From assembly GCF_001202035.1 (NCBI RefSeq), contig NZ_LGHT01000026.1:273231-337230 (forward strand): 64,000 nt of DNA, read 5' to 3'. Of the stretch, positions 38,038 through 47,130 are shown piece by piece. A program made the translations under genes and the position numbers. A model generated the notes under the pieces. That model had not been told where the DNA came from and ran no database searches. It worked only from the letters and a program-made list of their open reading frames with translations. Every line of letters begins with the position of its first letter. Position 1 is the stretch's first letter. The stretch is from Pseudorhodobacter wandonensis. GTDB taxonomy: Bacteria > Pseudomonadota > Alphaproteobacteria > Rhodobacterales > Rhodobacteraceae.

Positions 38038-39342
38038 ATGAACGCCCCCAAGACCACCCATCGCGACGCCGGTTTCTTTTCCGAAAGCCTCGCTTCTCGT
38101 GACGCCGAAGTCTTTGGCGCGATGACGCTCGAACTCGGCCGTCAGCGCGATGAGATCGAGCTGATCGCCTCTGAAAACATCGTGTCGCGCGCTGTGATGG
38201 AGGCGCAAGGCTCGGTCATGACCAACAAATACGCCGAGGGCTATCCGGGCCGCCGCTATTACGGCGGTTGCCAATATGTCGACATCGCTGAAAATCTGGC
38301 GATTGACCGCGCCAAGGAACTGTTTGGCTGCGATTTCGCCAACGTTCAGCCGAACTCGGGTTCCCAAGCCAACCAAGGCGTGTTTCAGGCGCTGGTAAAA
38401 CCCGGTGACACCATTTTGGGCATGTCTTTGGATGCAGGCGGCCACCTGACCCACGGCGCTGCGCCAAACCAGTCGGGCAAATGGTTCAACGCTGTGCAAT
38501 ACGGCGTTGTCAAAGACACCCTGCTGCCCGATTACGACCAGATCGAGGCGCTGGCGCTAGAGCATAAACCCGCCCTTATCATCGCCGGCGGCTCGGCTAT
38601 ACCGCGCATCCTCGATCTTGCCCGTTTCCGCGCGATTGCCGATAAGGTTGGCGCCTATTTCCTCGTTGATATGGCGCATTTTGCAGGCCTTGTTGCAGCG
38701 GGTCTGTACCCTTCGCCCTTCCCGCACGCCCATGTTGCCACCACGACCACGCATAAAACCCTGCGCGGCCCACGCGGCGGCATGATCCTGACCAATGACG
38801 AAGCGATCAGCAAAAAGGTCAACTCGGCCATTTTCCCCGGCATCCAGGGCGGCCCATTGATGCATGTGATCGCCGCCAAAGCAGTGGCTTTTGGCGAGGC
38901 CCTGCGCCCCGAGTTCAAAACCTACCAAGCCCAAGTCATCAAAAACGCCCAAGCTTTGGCGGATCAGTTGATGAAAGGCGGCCTTGGCACCGTGACCGGC
39001 GGCACCGATACGCACCTGATGCTGGTCGATCTGCGCCCCAAAGGCGTCAAAGGCAATGCGACCGAAAAGGCACTGGGCCGCGCCCATATCACTTGCAACA
39101 AAAACGGCATCCCCTTTGATACCGAAAAGCCAACCATCACCTCCGGCATCCGCCTTGGCACACCCGCAGGCACCACCCGCGGCTTTACCGAGACCGAGTT
39201 CCGCCAGATTGGTGACTGGATTGTCGAAGTGGTTGATGGCCTCGCCGCCAAAGGCGAAGACGGCAACGCAGCCGTTGAAGAGGCCGTAAAAGCCAAGGTC
39301 GAGGCGCTGTGCAAACAATTCCCGATCTATCCGGGCCTGTAA
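38038..39342 (+). CDS. glyA: Serine hydroxymethyltransferase
   Basis: Serine + THF to glycine + methylene-THF, PLP enzyme of 434 residues. The PLP lysine is Lys240 in [14 protein letters not shown]. Other conserved stretches are [24 protein letters not shown] and [11 protein letters not shown]. The start at 38038 is preferred over the upstream in-frame ATG at 37918, which adds a non-homologous leader. Followed by a strong terminator. Confidence 0.96.
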   Translation: MNAPKTTHRDAGFFSESLASRDAEVFGAMTLELGRQRDEIELIASENIVSRAVMEAQGSVMTNKYAEGYPGRRYYGGCQYVDIAENLAIDRAKELFGCDFANVQPNSGSQANQGVFQALVKPGDTILGMSLDAGGHLTHGAAPNQSGKWFNAVQYGVVKDTLLPDYDQIEALALEHKPALIIAGGSAIPRILDLARFRAIADKVGAYFLVDMAHFAGLVAAGLYPSPFPHAHVATTTTHKTLRGPRGGMILTNDEAISKKVNSAIFPGIQGGPLMHVIAAKAVAFGEALRPEFKTYQAQVIKNAQALADQLMKGGLGTVTGGTDTHLMLVDLRPKGVKGNATEKALGRAHITCNKNGIPFDTEKPTITSGIRLGTPAGTTRGFTETEFRQIGDWIVEVVDGLAAKGEDGNAAVEEAVKAKVEALCKQFPIYPGL

Positions 39343-39364
39343 ACCACGCGCTCACACATACCAA

Positions 39365-39395
39365 ACCGCGCCAGCCCCGCTTGGCGCGGTTTTTT
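39365..39395 (+). terminator. Terminator of glyA
   Basis: Stem ACCGCGCCA (39365-39373) and TGGCGCGGT (39382-39390), 8-base loop, then TTTTT at 39391-39395. It touches the stop codon of the converging VOC gene, so it may work in both directions. Confidence 0.85.
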
Positions 39396-39769
39396 CATGC
39401 CCGAACCGTCTCGCCAAAAAACACCAGCGTGCAATCCTCGTCGGCAACATGAAATTCCCGCTGTCCGTATGGCTGGTCAAACGGCGCACGCACGCGGCCA
39501 CTTGGCAATGCGTCCAGCGCGGGTTTCAGGCTGTCATACAGCGCATCCAGCGCTTTCACATCGATATAAAATGATCCCTGCCGTTCCGGGTTTTGCAGAT
39601 CGACACTGTCAGACACCTGCACCAATCGCACCGCCACCTTATCGCGATGCAAAAACGCATAGCCCTCGGCCTGATAACCAAGAACAAAGCCCAAAACATC
39701 ACGGTAAAACCCGATCTGCACAGCAAGCGACGTGCAGGGCACAAATGGCGTGATCTGGGTCAGTTCCAT
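39395..39769 (-). CDS. VOC (glyoxalase/bleomycin-resistance) protein
   Basis: A 124-residue vicinal-oxygen-chelate protein from MELTQITPFVPCTSLAVQ. It has the family pattern of an N-terminal strand-helix (IGFYRDVLGFVLGYQ) and a C-terminal half ending QREFHVADEDCTLVFFGE, where His and Glu are candidate metal ligands. An AGGAGAG box precedes the ATG. Bleomycin-resistance-like binding or a small dioxygenase role is possible; the substrate is unknown. Confidence 0.8.
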   Translation of the reverse strand: MELTQITPFVPCTSLAVQIGFYRDVLGFVLGYQAEGYAFLHRDKVAVRLVQVSDSVDLQNPERQGSFYIDVKALDALYDSLKPALDALPSGRVRAPFDQPYGQREFHVADEDCTLVFFGETVRA

Positions 39770-39843
39770 CGCACTCTCCTTTTTCCAGACCCGAGCATGG
39801 CCACAAGTTGCCAATCGCGGCAAGCCCCGCTATCCACACCCCC

Positions 39844-40749
39844 ATGCGCCAGCTACACAAACACAACCTGTCCATTGAACGCCGCCTAGGCGATGCCGTC
39901 CGCGCCCGTTTGCCGGGGGTATTTGGTGAACTCCTCATGTTCATCTTTAAACAAGCATGGGCCTGCCTGTTCGGCGGGCTGCTGCTGGCCATGATCATCG
40001 CGACCAAGCTGGTCTGGAACCCCGACTGGGCGCTGCAACGCTATGATTTCCTGTTTCTATTCGCCATCGCCACCCAAGCACTGTTCCTGCGCTTTAAACT
40101 GGAAACATGGGAAGAGGCACGGGTGATCCTGCTGTTCCACCTGACCGGCACAGCGATGGAATGGTTCAAGGTGCATGCGGGGTCTTGGGGCTACCCTGAA
40201 CCGGGGCTGTTCAAACTGATGGGGGTGCCGCTGTTTTCAGGCTTTATGTATGCCAGCGTTGGCAGCTATATCGCCCGCGTCATCCGCATTTTTTCGATGC
40301 GCTTTGCCCCTTACCCACCGTTCTGGATGACACTGCTGCTGGCGGTTGCGATTTACGTCAACTTCTTTGCCCACCACTTCTTGCCCGACATCCGGATGGG
40401 CCTGTTCGCGGCCACGCTGATCCTTTACGCCCGCACCCGTGTCTGGTTTGTCAACACCGAGCACCCGCGCTGGATGCCGATGCCTCTGGCGGCGCTGCTA
40501 TCCAGCGTGGCACTGTGGGTTGCGGAAAATATCGGCACGGCCACAGGAACATGGCTCTATTCCGGCCAATTGCCCGGCAAGACTGTCAGTCTGGCCAAGC
40601 TCGGGTCTTGGTACTTGCTGCTTTACGTTGCCTTTGTCACCGTCACCGTGGTCAGCCGGGCCGCGCTCTCTGCCCCGGCCTTACCGGCTACAGATATCCG
40701 CGCCAGACCAACACACCTACAACCATCGCCACAACGACCAAAAGGCTGA
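39844..40749 (+). CDS. DUF817 family membrane protein
   Basis: A 301-residue integral membrane protein from MRQLHKHNLSIERRLGD with about 7-8 hydrophobic segments. The DUF817-like core includes TWEEARVILLFHLTGTAMEW and KVHAGSWGYPEPG. The function of the family is not known. Its 3' end overlaps the tail of the opposite-strand gene at 40688 by 62 bases. Confidence 0.75.
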   Translation: MRQLHKHNLSIERRLGDAVRARLPGVFGELLMFIFKQAWACLFGGLLLAMIIATKLVWNPDWALQRYDFLFLFAIATQALFLRFKLETWEEARVILLFHLTGTAMEWFKVHAGSWGYPEPGLFKLMGVPLFSGFMYASVGSYIARVIRIFSMRFAPYPPFWMTLLLAVAIYVNFFAHHFLPDIRMGLFAATLILYARTRVWFVNTEHPRWMPMPLAALLSSVALWVAENIGTATGTWLYSGQLPGKTVSLAKLGSWYLLLYVAFVTVTVVSRAALSAPALPATDIRARPTHLQPSPQRPKG

Positions 40750-41059
40750 ACAAGATCGAGACCGAAATCCCCAAAAGCGTCACCCGCAGCTTTTCGTTCT
40801 TGTGCTTCTCGTTCAAATGCTTGACGCAAATGTCGTAGTTTTCGGCAACTTTCAGTTCATTGATCTGCAGCAACAGTTTGGGATTATGCGAATGCTCCAT
40901 CGCGGTTGCCAGCTCTTGCGCGGCTTGGCGCACATTGCGCGGCAAAACCCTGCCACCACGGCGCAGCTTGTCACCCAGATCGCGGCCCTTGATGTGCATT
41001 CTTTCGGTAAGCAAGATGGAAACACGTTCAGCCATTTGTTGAATTGAAACCGCACCCAT
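40688..41059 (-). CDS. Small membrane-anchored protein of unknown function
   Basis: A 123-residue protein. The start at 41059 (MGAVSIQQMAERVSILLTE) is chosen because AAAAGGA lies about 9 bases upstream. The N-terminal ~85 residues are soluble, helical and charged, and a single membrane helix (LLGISVSILFSLLVVVAMVV) ends the protein near residue 120. This gives a tail-anchored layout. No family is recognised. Confidence 0.6.
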   Translation of the reverse strand: MGAVSIQQMAERVSILLTERMHIKGRDLGDKLRRGGRVLPRNVRQAAQELATAMEHSHNPKLLLQINELKVAENYDICVKHLNEKHKNEKLRVTLLGISVSILFSLLVVVAMVVGVLVWRGYL

Positions 41060-41154
41060 GCGACACATCCTTTTGGTTTCCCACAGCTTAACCTTGCCGT
41101 GACCACTGCACAACCACTCTGGAACTGCCGCGCCACTTGCGATAAGCCTTGGCC

Positions 41155-41925
41155 ATGCTGAACAGTGTTTCATATCCCGCCGAAAACCCCGCTTCCTTGC
41201 CGCCTTTGCTGATTGTGCACGGTTTGTTCGGCTCTGCCCGAAATTGGGGCGTAATCGCGCGGCGCATGTCGGCCGACCGCGATGTGCTTGCCGTCGATAT
41301 GCGTAACCACGGCGAAAGCCCGCGATTCGCCAGCCAGTCCTACCCCGACATGGCCGCAGATCTGGCCGAGGTGATCGCGGCCAATGGCGGGCAAATGGAT
41401 GTTGTCGGCCATTCGATGGGCGGCAAAGCGGCGATGCAACTGGCGCTGACCCACCCTGAAAAAGTCGATCGTTTGATCGTGGCTGACATTGCGCCTGTCG
41501 CCTATTCACACGATCAAAGCCGCCATATTCACGCCATGCGCGCACTCGATCTAACCGGCCTGACCGCGCGCTCCGATGCCGAAAAACGGCTGGCAAAACT
41601 GATGGATGACCCGGCATTGCGGGCCTTTTTCCTGCAATCGCTGGACCTGAAAGCAAACCCACCCCAGTGGCGCCTGAACCTTGATGTGCTTGAGGCTGAA
41701 ATGCCGAAAATCGTGGGCTGGCCCGGAACCAAAGGCATATTCGACAAACCGACGCTGTTTTTGTCGGGGGCCGAAAGCACCTATGTCAAACCCGAATACC
41801 GCGCCGCGATCCGCGCACAATTTCCGGTCGCCCGCTTTGCCAAACTACCGGGCGCAGGCCACTGGCTCCACGCCGAAAAGCCGCGCGAGTTCGAAGAAAC
41901 GATGCGGATATTTCTGGCCCGCTAA
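41155..41925 (+). CDS. Alpha/beta-hydrolase (YbfF-like esterase)
   Basis: A 256-residue alpha/beta-fold hydrolase. The oxyanion region is LLIVHGLFGSARNWG. The nucleophile elbow is GHSMGGKAA, with Ser as nucleophile. The catalytic His is in GAGHWLHAEKP near the C-terminus, and Asp is in the DVLAVDMRNHGES strand region or later. Closest in pattern to YbfF-type acyl-CoA/short-chain esterases. The start ATG 41155 is preferred over TTG 41149. Confidence 0.85.
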   Translation: MLNSVSYPAENPASLPPLLIVHGLFGSARNWGVIARRMSADRDVLAVDMRNHGESPRFASQSYPDMAADLAEVIAANGGQMDVVGHSMGGKAAMQLALTHPEKVDRLIVADIAPVAYSHDQSRHIHAMRALDLTGLTARSDAEKRLAKLMDDPALRAFFLQSLDLKANPPQWRLNLDVLEAEMPKIVGWPGTKGIFDKPTLFLSGAESTYVKPEYRAAIRAQFPVARFAKLPGAGHWLHAEKPREFEETMRIFLAR

Positions 41926-41971
41926 ACCATTCCCACCTGCGAAAGCCCTAAACTAACCCCCAGGCGCCCAA

Positions 41972-42454
41972 TCACCGTTGCCGCAAAGACATCCGCTGCA
42001 TCAGCCCGTCTTTCAGGTAAAACTGGTGATACAGCGCCGCCGCAACATGGCCGCCAACCAGCACCAGAATAACCGGCTTCAGCGTTTCATGCAGCTCGCC
42101 CGCAAGCTCTACCTCGCCAAACCACGCCGCCAGCCCCGAAACACCGGCCAATGCCACCGCTGCATACAGCGCCAAATGCCCCAAATGCATTGCCTTGGCC
42201 ATCAGCGGGCTTGTCCCTGCCACAGGCGCAACCGCCCCTTGCCGCGCGCGGATAGCCAACCGCCACGCCACCAGCGCCAAAATCGCAATCCCGCCAAAGA
42301 CATGCGCCGCAACCAGCGGGTCAAACGCCACCTCTTGCCCGCGTCGAAACGCACGCCACGCCGCCGCAATGCCATCATGCAGCACAAATTGCGCGACGAT
42401 TAACAGGGCCACAGCCCAATGCAGGATAATCTGGGTCTTGGAATAAGGGCGCAT
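41972..42454 (-). CDS. Cytochrome b561-type membrane protein
   Basis: A 160-residue four-helix cytochrome b561 family protein. Candidate haem ligand histidines are in LHWAVALLI, AAHVFGGIAIL, MHLGHLALY and LVGGHVAAALYHQF, the usual two-haem pattern. It probably moves electrons between the quinone pool and a periplasmic partner. It lies just after the soe genes on the same strand but is separated from them by a small gene. Confidence 0.85.
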   Translation of the reverse strand: MRPYSKTQIILHWAVALLIVAQFVLHDGIAAAWRAFRRGQEVAFDPLVAAHVFGGIAILALVAWRLAIRARQGAVAPVAGTSPLMAKAMHLGHLALYAAVALAGVSGLAAWFGEVELAGELHETLKPVILVLVGGHVAAALYHQFYLKDGLMQRMSLRQR

Positions 42455-42513
42455 CGCAAACTCTCACAAGTTGGTTCAAATCATTAACGCCGCAGCGGCG
42501 CATTTCCGTCGTT

Positions 42514-42693
42514 TTACCCTGTAATTTGTTTGGCCACGAACCAGCTTGCCGGGATCGAGGCGACAAAACCGATCGCAATCGCCACCAGAAGCGGGTTCAG
42601 CGTATCATAGCCCAGCACAAGCGCCACAACCATGCCGACCCCCATCAGCGTGGTGGAAATCATCGAAAACAGAATCATCATCAAGCGGGTCAT
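42514..42693 (-). CDS. Small two-helix membrane protein
   Basis: A 59-residue protein (MTRLMMILFSMISTTLMGVG and onward) with two membrane helices. The ATG at 42693 is preceded by GGAGG at ideal spacing, which favours it over ATG 42705. Similar short proteins in this group are often mislabelled CTP synthetase; there is no such catalytic domain here. Its function is unknown. Confidence 0.7.
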   Translation of the reverse strand: MTRLMMILFSMISTTLMGVGMVVALVLGYDTLNPLLVAIAIGFVASIPASWFVAKQITG

Positions 42694-42754
42694 TTCGGCC
42701 TCCATACATCTTTACATGCATAGACTAGAATATGGCGCCCACCCCCGCTTTGAT

Positions 42755-43639
42755 CTAACGCAAAACGCCCTGGCGTTTGCCGTAATACAGCCCGACAACA
42801 TGCTCGGCCTCGGCAAAAAACAACCAGCGCGCGGCGAACGCGCCAACCAGATGCACTGGCACCGCCGCCAGCATCAGGCCAAGACCACCCACCGCCGCCA
42901 TCAGCGCAGGCAACACAGCCGCAAACAGCACCGCAATCACCCGCAGCTTTTGCGCATGTTTGCGCGCGACGACAAAGATCATCTCGCGCAGCAGGTAGTT
43001 CCCGCCGGTATGCGGTTGCTCAAACACCGAAACCTCACCCCGCAGGCCAAGACCGGTGGCTGTGCCCATCGTCTGTCCCGCCCGCGCGAACTGCCGGTCG
43101 CCAGTGTAAAACAGCACCAACATCACCACCGCCAACGCCAGCAGCAACACAAAGGCCAGCGCGGCCTGCATCGCCAGCAGCGCCCCACCAGCCAGCGCAA
43201 ACGCCATAAACATCACCGGCGTCAACCAATGGTGCCACCGCGGAACCGCCTTGATTTGCGTGTAAATCATCGCTGTGCAGAACACGGTTATCAGCGCCAA
43301 AGCCGCCGCCAACCCGCGCCAGACAAACGGCACGCCAAAGCCCAGCCAATCGCCCAGCGCAATCGGCGCCAGCGCAAACAACGCCAGCACGGCCGCCCAA
43401 CCTTCGCGCGAGAGCCAACTGCTGCGCCACTGGCTAAACGCTTTCAGCGCGCGCTGCGGGTTGCCCAGATGCGTGGTCGATGCAATCAGCCCCCCCACCG
43501 CCAAGGCATATCCCACACCCCATGCCCAAAACGCCCACATACCTGTCAGCGGCAAAAACCCCAGCGCCATAAACGCCATAAAGCCAAACCCGAGGCCCGA
43601 CAGGACCGAGAATATAATAACAGACGGTGCCGGATGCAT
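42755..43639 (-). CDS. soeC: DmsC-family membrane anchor, probable sulfite dehydrogenase subunit SoeC
   Basis: A 294-residue quinone-reactive membrane anchor of the DmsC family with about eight helices, and with HLGNPQRALKAFSQWRSSWLSREG near residues 57-80. It should pass electrons from the SoeAB iron-sulfur chain to the quinone pool. It overlaps soeB by one base. The assignment to SoeABC rather than DMSO reductase rests on its place in the taurine/sulfite operon. Confidence 0.85.
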   Translation of the reverse strand: MHPAPSVIIFSVLSGLGFGFMAFMALGFLPLTGMWAFWAWGVGYALAVGGLIASTTHLGNPQRALKAFSQWRSSWLSREGWAAVLALFALAPIALGDWLGFGVPFVWRGLAAALALITVFCTAMIYTQIKAVPRWHHWLTPVMFMAFALAGGALLAMQAALAFVLLLALAVVMLVLFYTGDRQFARAGQTMGTATGLGLRGEVSVFEQPHTGGNYLLREMIFVVARKHAQKLRVIAVLFAAVLPALMAAVGGLGLMLAAVPVHLVGAFAARWLFFAEAEHVVGLYYGKRQGVLR

Positions 43640-44376
43640 CAGATCTTCCCCAAAACGCGGTCAAGCCAGCCGGCAAAGCCCGTGGCCTCAATATCCAAAA
43701 GCGGCGCCAACAGGGACGCCTCATTGCGCCGGTCCTTGGGGCGCGGGGCCAGGTATTTATTGGTCGGTTTGGTGCCCATATCCGGCATCAAATCAAACCC
43801 GCCACGCTTGGCTGCCAGCTGGCTGACCTTGCTGTCAGGGTCGGCAAAATCACCAAAATGCCGCGCGCCGGTCGGGCAGGTGCGCACACAGGCAGGCTCG
43901 CGGTCCTCCTCGGGCAGGTTTTCGTTGTAAATCCGGTCAACACACAGCGTGCATTTCTTCATCACGCCCGCCTCGGCATCCATCTCGCGCGCGCCATAGG
44001 GGCAGGCCCAGGCGCACAGCCCGCAGCCGATGCAATCGCTCTCGTTCACCAGAACGATGCCATCCTCAACCCGCTTATAGCTCGCCCCCGTTGGGCAAAC
44101 GGTGACACAAGGCGCATCCTCGCAATGCAGGCAGGAACGTGGAAAGTTTATCACCTGCGCCGCACCCGTTTCAGGCTGCACCTGATAGGAATGCACGCGG
44201 TTCAAAAACACGCCCGAAGGGTCCGCGCCGTAAGCATCCTGATCGGTCAAAGGCACGCCATAGCCCTGATCGTTCCAGCCCTTACAAGCCGTCACACAGG
44301 CATGGCAGCCGACGCAGGTATCAAGGTCAATCGCCAGCCCCAGCTTTTTCTCGGTATGTCCCGGAAGGCATGTCAT
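43639..44376 (-). CDS. soeB: Iron-sulfur subunit, probable sulfite dehydrogenase SoeB
   Basis: A 245-residue four-cluster ferredoxin subunit of the DmsB type. Cysteine groups are CVGCHACVTACKGWND, CLHCEDAPCVTVCPTGA, CIGCGLCAWACPYGA and CTLCVDRI with CVRTCPTGA. It transfers electrons from the molybdenum subunit to SoeC. It overlaps soeA by 4 bases and has no Tat signal, as expected for the cytoplasmic Soe enzyme. Confidence 0.9.
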   Translation of the reverse strand: MTCLPGHTEKKLGLAIDLDTCVGCHACVTACKGWNDQGYGVPLTDQDAYGADPSGVFLNRVHSYQVQPETGAAQVINFPRSCLHCEDAPCVTVCPTGASYKRVEDGIVLVNESDCIGCGLCAWACPYGAREMDAEAGVMKKCTLCVDRIYNENLPEEDREPACVRTCPTGARHFGDFADPDSKVSQLAAKRGGFDLMPDMGTKPTNKYLAPRPKDRRNEASLLAPLLDIEATGFAGWLDRVLGKI

Positions 44377-47129
44377 ACCTGCACCCCTTTCAAATCCAGC
44401 GCCGGAAAGACCGGCTGCGCCTGCGTTGGCGCGTCTACCTTTTCAATCCGCACGCGCAGGTCAAACCACGCAGCTTGGCCCGTCACAGGGTCCGAATTGC
44501 TCCAGCGCATGCCATCGCCTTTGGCGGGCAGCAGCTCTGAAATCAGATGGTTCAACAAAAACCCCTTGGTCGCCTCGGGCGCGTCCGGGTCCAGCCCCCA
44601 CGTCCCTTTGCGTTTGCCAATCGCATTCCACGTCCAAACCGTGTGTTCGTTCAGCGCAGCCATATGGGCCACTGGCACCACAATTTCGCCGTTGGGCGAG
44701 GTCACCTTTGCCCAATCGCCCTCGGCAAACCCGTTCGCCTGCCAAATCTTAGTCGGCACATACAGCGGGTTATAGCCGTGGATCTGCCGCAACCACGCGT
44801 TTTGCGACCCCCAGGAATGGTACATCGCCATAGGCCGCTGCGTCAGCGCATGCACCGGATAGCTGGCCGCATCATCGCCAAAGGGCGCGTACCAAACGGG
44901 CAGCGGGTCCATCGCCTGTTTCAGCCGCGCACGCGCAGCCTCGGGCGGTTGGCGGGTGCCGAACCCTTCGGCGGCCAGCTGGAATTTGCGCATCGGCTCG
45001 GAATAAATCGAAAACAGATAGGGTTGCGGCGCATCATAGAGCCCGATTTTCACCGCCCAATCCTGATAGGCCTTATTCCACGGTTTATAAAAATCAGCCC
45101 CCTCAGGCACATGCGCCTGATAAAACGCGCCATTGTCGATATAGCGTTGCAACTGGTCAGGGTTCGGCGCGCCCCGCCCCTCCTCACTGCCATCGCCGCG
45201 AAAGCCCATCAAAGGCCCAACACCGGGGCGGCGCTGGTGGTTGGTGATGTAATCGCCGTAATCGCGGTACAAAGGCGCGCCCTCGGGTGTCACAAACCCC
45301 GGCAGGCCCAACCTTGCGCCAAGATCGATCAGCACCGATTGAAAGCCCCTTACATCTCGGTCCGGCTCAATCACCGGCCAGCGGATACTATCCCCCGCCG
45401 CATCCGGTTCACTGATAGGCCGGTCCAAAAGGCTGATACAATCATGGCGTTCCAGATAGGTCGTATCGGGCAAGATCAGATCGGCATAGGCCACCATCTC
45501 GCTGGCATAAGCATCGGAATAGATGATACGCGGAATGACATATTCGCCATCCTCGCCTTTATCGGTCAGCATCTCCATCACTTGGGCCGTATTCATCGAC
45601 GAATTCCACGCCATATTGGCCATATATAAAAACAACGTGTCGATCTTATACGGGTCGCCCGCATGCGCATTGGCGATGACCATATGCATCACGCCATGCG
45701 CCGACAGCGGGTTTTCCCATGAAAACGCCTTATCAATCCGCGCAGGGTTGCCACTGGCATCAAGGCACAAATGCTCGGGCCCGCGCGGATAGCCCAGATG
45801 CGGCCCGTCCAGCGGCTTGCCCGGTGTCACCTTGCAATGCGGCGCGGGATGCGCCTCGGCGGGTTTGGGGTATGGCGGCTTGAACCGATAGCCGCCGGGC
45901 GTTTCCACCGTGCCCAAAACCACCTGCAACAGATGCAGCGCGCGCGCGGTCTGAAACCCGTTGGAATGCGCAGAAATCCCCCGCATCGCGTGGAAAGACA
46001 CCGGCCGCCCGATCATTTTGTCATGGCGATCACCCCGAAAATCCACCCAAGGCTGGGCAATCTCAATCGCCTCGTCAAAGGCCACCCGCGCCAGATCGGC
46101 CGCCAATGCGCGAATGCGCGACGCATCAATCCCCACTCGCGCGGCCACAGCCTCGGGCGCATAGTCGGGTGACAAATAGCGTTCCGCCATGTGCTGAAAC
46201 ACCGTGCGGTGGCCTTCATACACGGCCCCCAAATCAGGCCGCACACCGGCCCGATCAAACGGCACCAAGGCCCCGCCCGACATGACCAGCGCCTTGCCAT
46301 CAGCATCGCGCAAGAACAAACCCTTTTCCGCGCCCTCATCCGACCGCACCAACAAGGGCGCATTGGTGAACCGCGCAAGGTAATCGAGATCAACCTTACC
46401 CGCTGCCAGCAAACAATGGATCAACGACAATATCAGCAAACCATCCGCACCGGGCGTCACCCCGAACCAGTCATCGGCAACGGCGTTATATCCGCTGCGG
46501 ATAGGGTTCACCCCCACCACTTTGGCGCCCCGCGCCTTTAGCCGCCCCAACCCCATCTTGATAGGGTTGCTGTCATGGTCCTCGGCCACACCAAACAGCA
46601 CAAACATCTTTGTGCGTTCCCAATCGGGCTGGCCAAATTCCCAAAACGCGCCGCCGACAGTGTAAATCCCGCCCGCCGCCATGTTCACCGAACAAAAGCC
46701 GCCATGCGCGGCATAGTTCGGCGTGCCATAGTTCTGCGCCCAAAAGCTGGTCAAACTCTGGCTTTGGTCGCGCCCTGTGAAAAACGCCAGCTTCTCGGGC
46801 GCCGTGTCGCGCAATGGCCCCAGCCACTCAACGGCCAGCCCCAGCGCCTCGTCCCACGAAATCTCCTCAAACGCGCCCGACCCGCGCGGCCCGACCCGCC
46901 GCAACGGCGCCCGCAACCGCGATGGCGCATTTACCTGCCGGATGCCGCTGGCACCTTTGGCACATAGCACGCCCTTATTCACCGGATGCGCACGGTTGCC
47001 CTCAATATAGGAAACCTTGCCCGACTTCAGATGCACATTGATCCCGCAGCGACAGGCACACATATAGCAAGTGGTCTGGCGCACCTCATCCGAGACTTTT
47101 GGCGATGTATCAATCTTTGGCTGCGCCAT
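44373..47129 (-). CDS. soeA: Molybdopterin subunit, probable sulfite dehydrogenase SoeA
   Basis: About 918 residues, DMSO-reductase-family molybdoenzyme. The N-terminal 4Fe-4S site is CYMCACRCG (Cys21, Cys24, Cys28) with the fourth Cys at position 56 (GVLCAKG). There is no twin-arginine signal, so the enzyme stays in the cytoplasm, like SoeABC and unlike periplasmic DMSO reductase. The start is taken at ATG 47129, one base after the ackA stop; ATG 47144, overlapping ackA, is an alternative. Reaction inferred: sulfite to sulfate with electrons to quinone, detoxifying the sulfite released by Xsc. Confidence 0.88.
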   Translation of the reverse strand: MAQPKIDTSPKVSDEVRQTTCYMCACRCGINVHLKSGKVSYIEGNRAHPVNKGVLCAKGASGIRQVNAPSRLRAPLRRVGPRGSGAFEEISWDEALGLAVEWLGPLRDTAPEKLAFFTGRDQSQSLTSFWAQNYGTPNYAAHGGFCSVNMAAGGIYTVGGAFWEFGQPDWERTKMFVLFGVAEDHDSNPIKMGLGRLKARGAKVVGVNPIRSGYNAVADDWFGVTPGADGLLILSLIHCLLAAGKVDLDYLARFTNAPLLVRSDEGAEKGLFLRDADGKALVMSGGALVPFDRAGVRPDLGAVYEGHRTVFQHMAERYLSPDYAPEAVAARVGIDASRIRALAADLARVAFDEAIEIAQPWVDFRGDRHDKMIGRPVSFHAMRGISAHSNGFQTARALHLLQVVLGTVETPGGYRFKPPYPKPAEAHPAPHCKVTPGKPLDGPHLGYPRGPEHLCLDASGNPARIDKAFSWENPLSAHGVMHMVIANAHAGDPYKIDTLFLYMANMAWNSSMNTAQVMEMLTDKGEDGEYVIPRIIYSDAYASEMVAYADLILPDTTYLERHDCISLLDRPISEPDAAGDSIRWPVIEPDRDVRGFQSVLIDLGARLGLPGFVTPEGAPLYRDYGDYITNHQRRPGVGPLMGFRGDGSEEGRGAPNPDQLQRYIDNGAFYQAHVPEGADFYKPWNKAYQDWAVKIGLYDAPQPYLFSIYSEPMRKFQLAAEGFGTRQPPEAARARLKQAMDPLPVWYAPFGDDAASYPVHALTQRPMAMYHSWGSQNAWLRQIHGYNPLYVPTKIWQANGFAEGDWAKVTSPNGEIVVPVAHMAALNEHTVWTWNAIGKRKGTWGLDPDAPEATKGFLLNHLISELLPAKGDGMRWSNSDPVTGQAAWFDLRVRIEKVDAPTQAQPVFPALDLKGVQV

Positions 47130-47130
47130 A

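Noticed and set aside
42755..47129. DMSO reductase operon
   Set aside because: The three subunits are of DmsABC type, but the catalytic subunit lacks a twin-arginine signal and the operon continues from xsc-tauZ-ackA, which fits cytoplasmic sulfite dehydrogenase SoeABC better.
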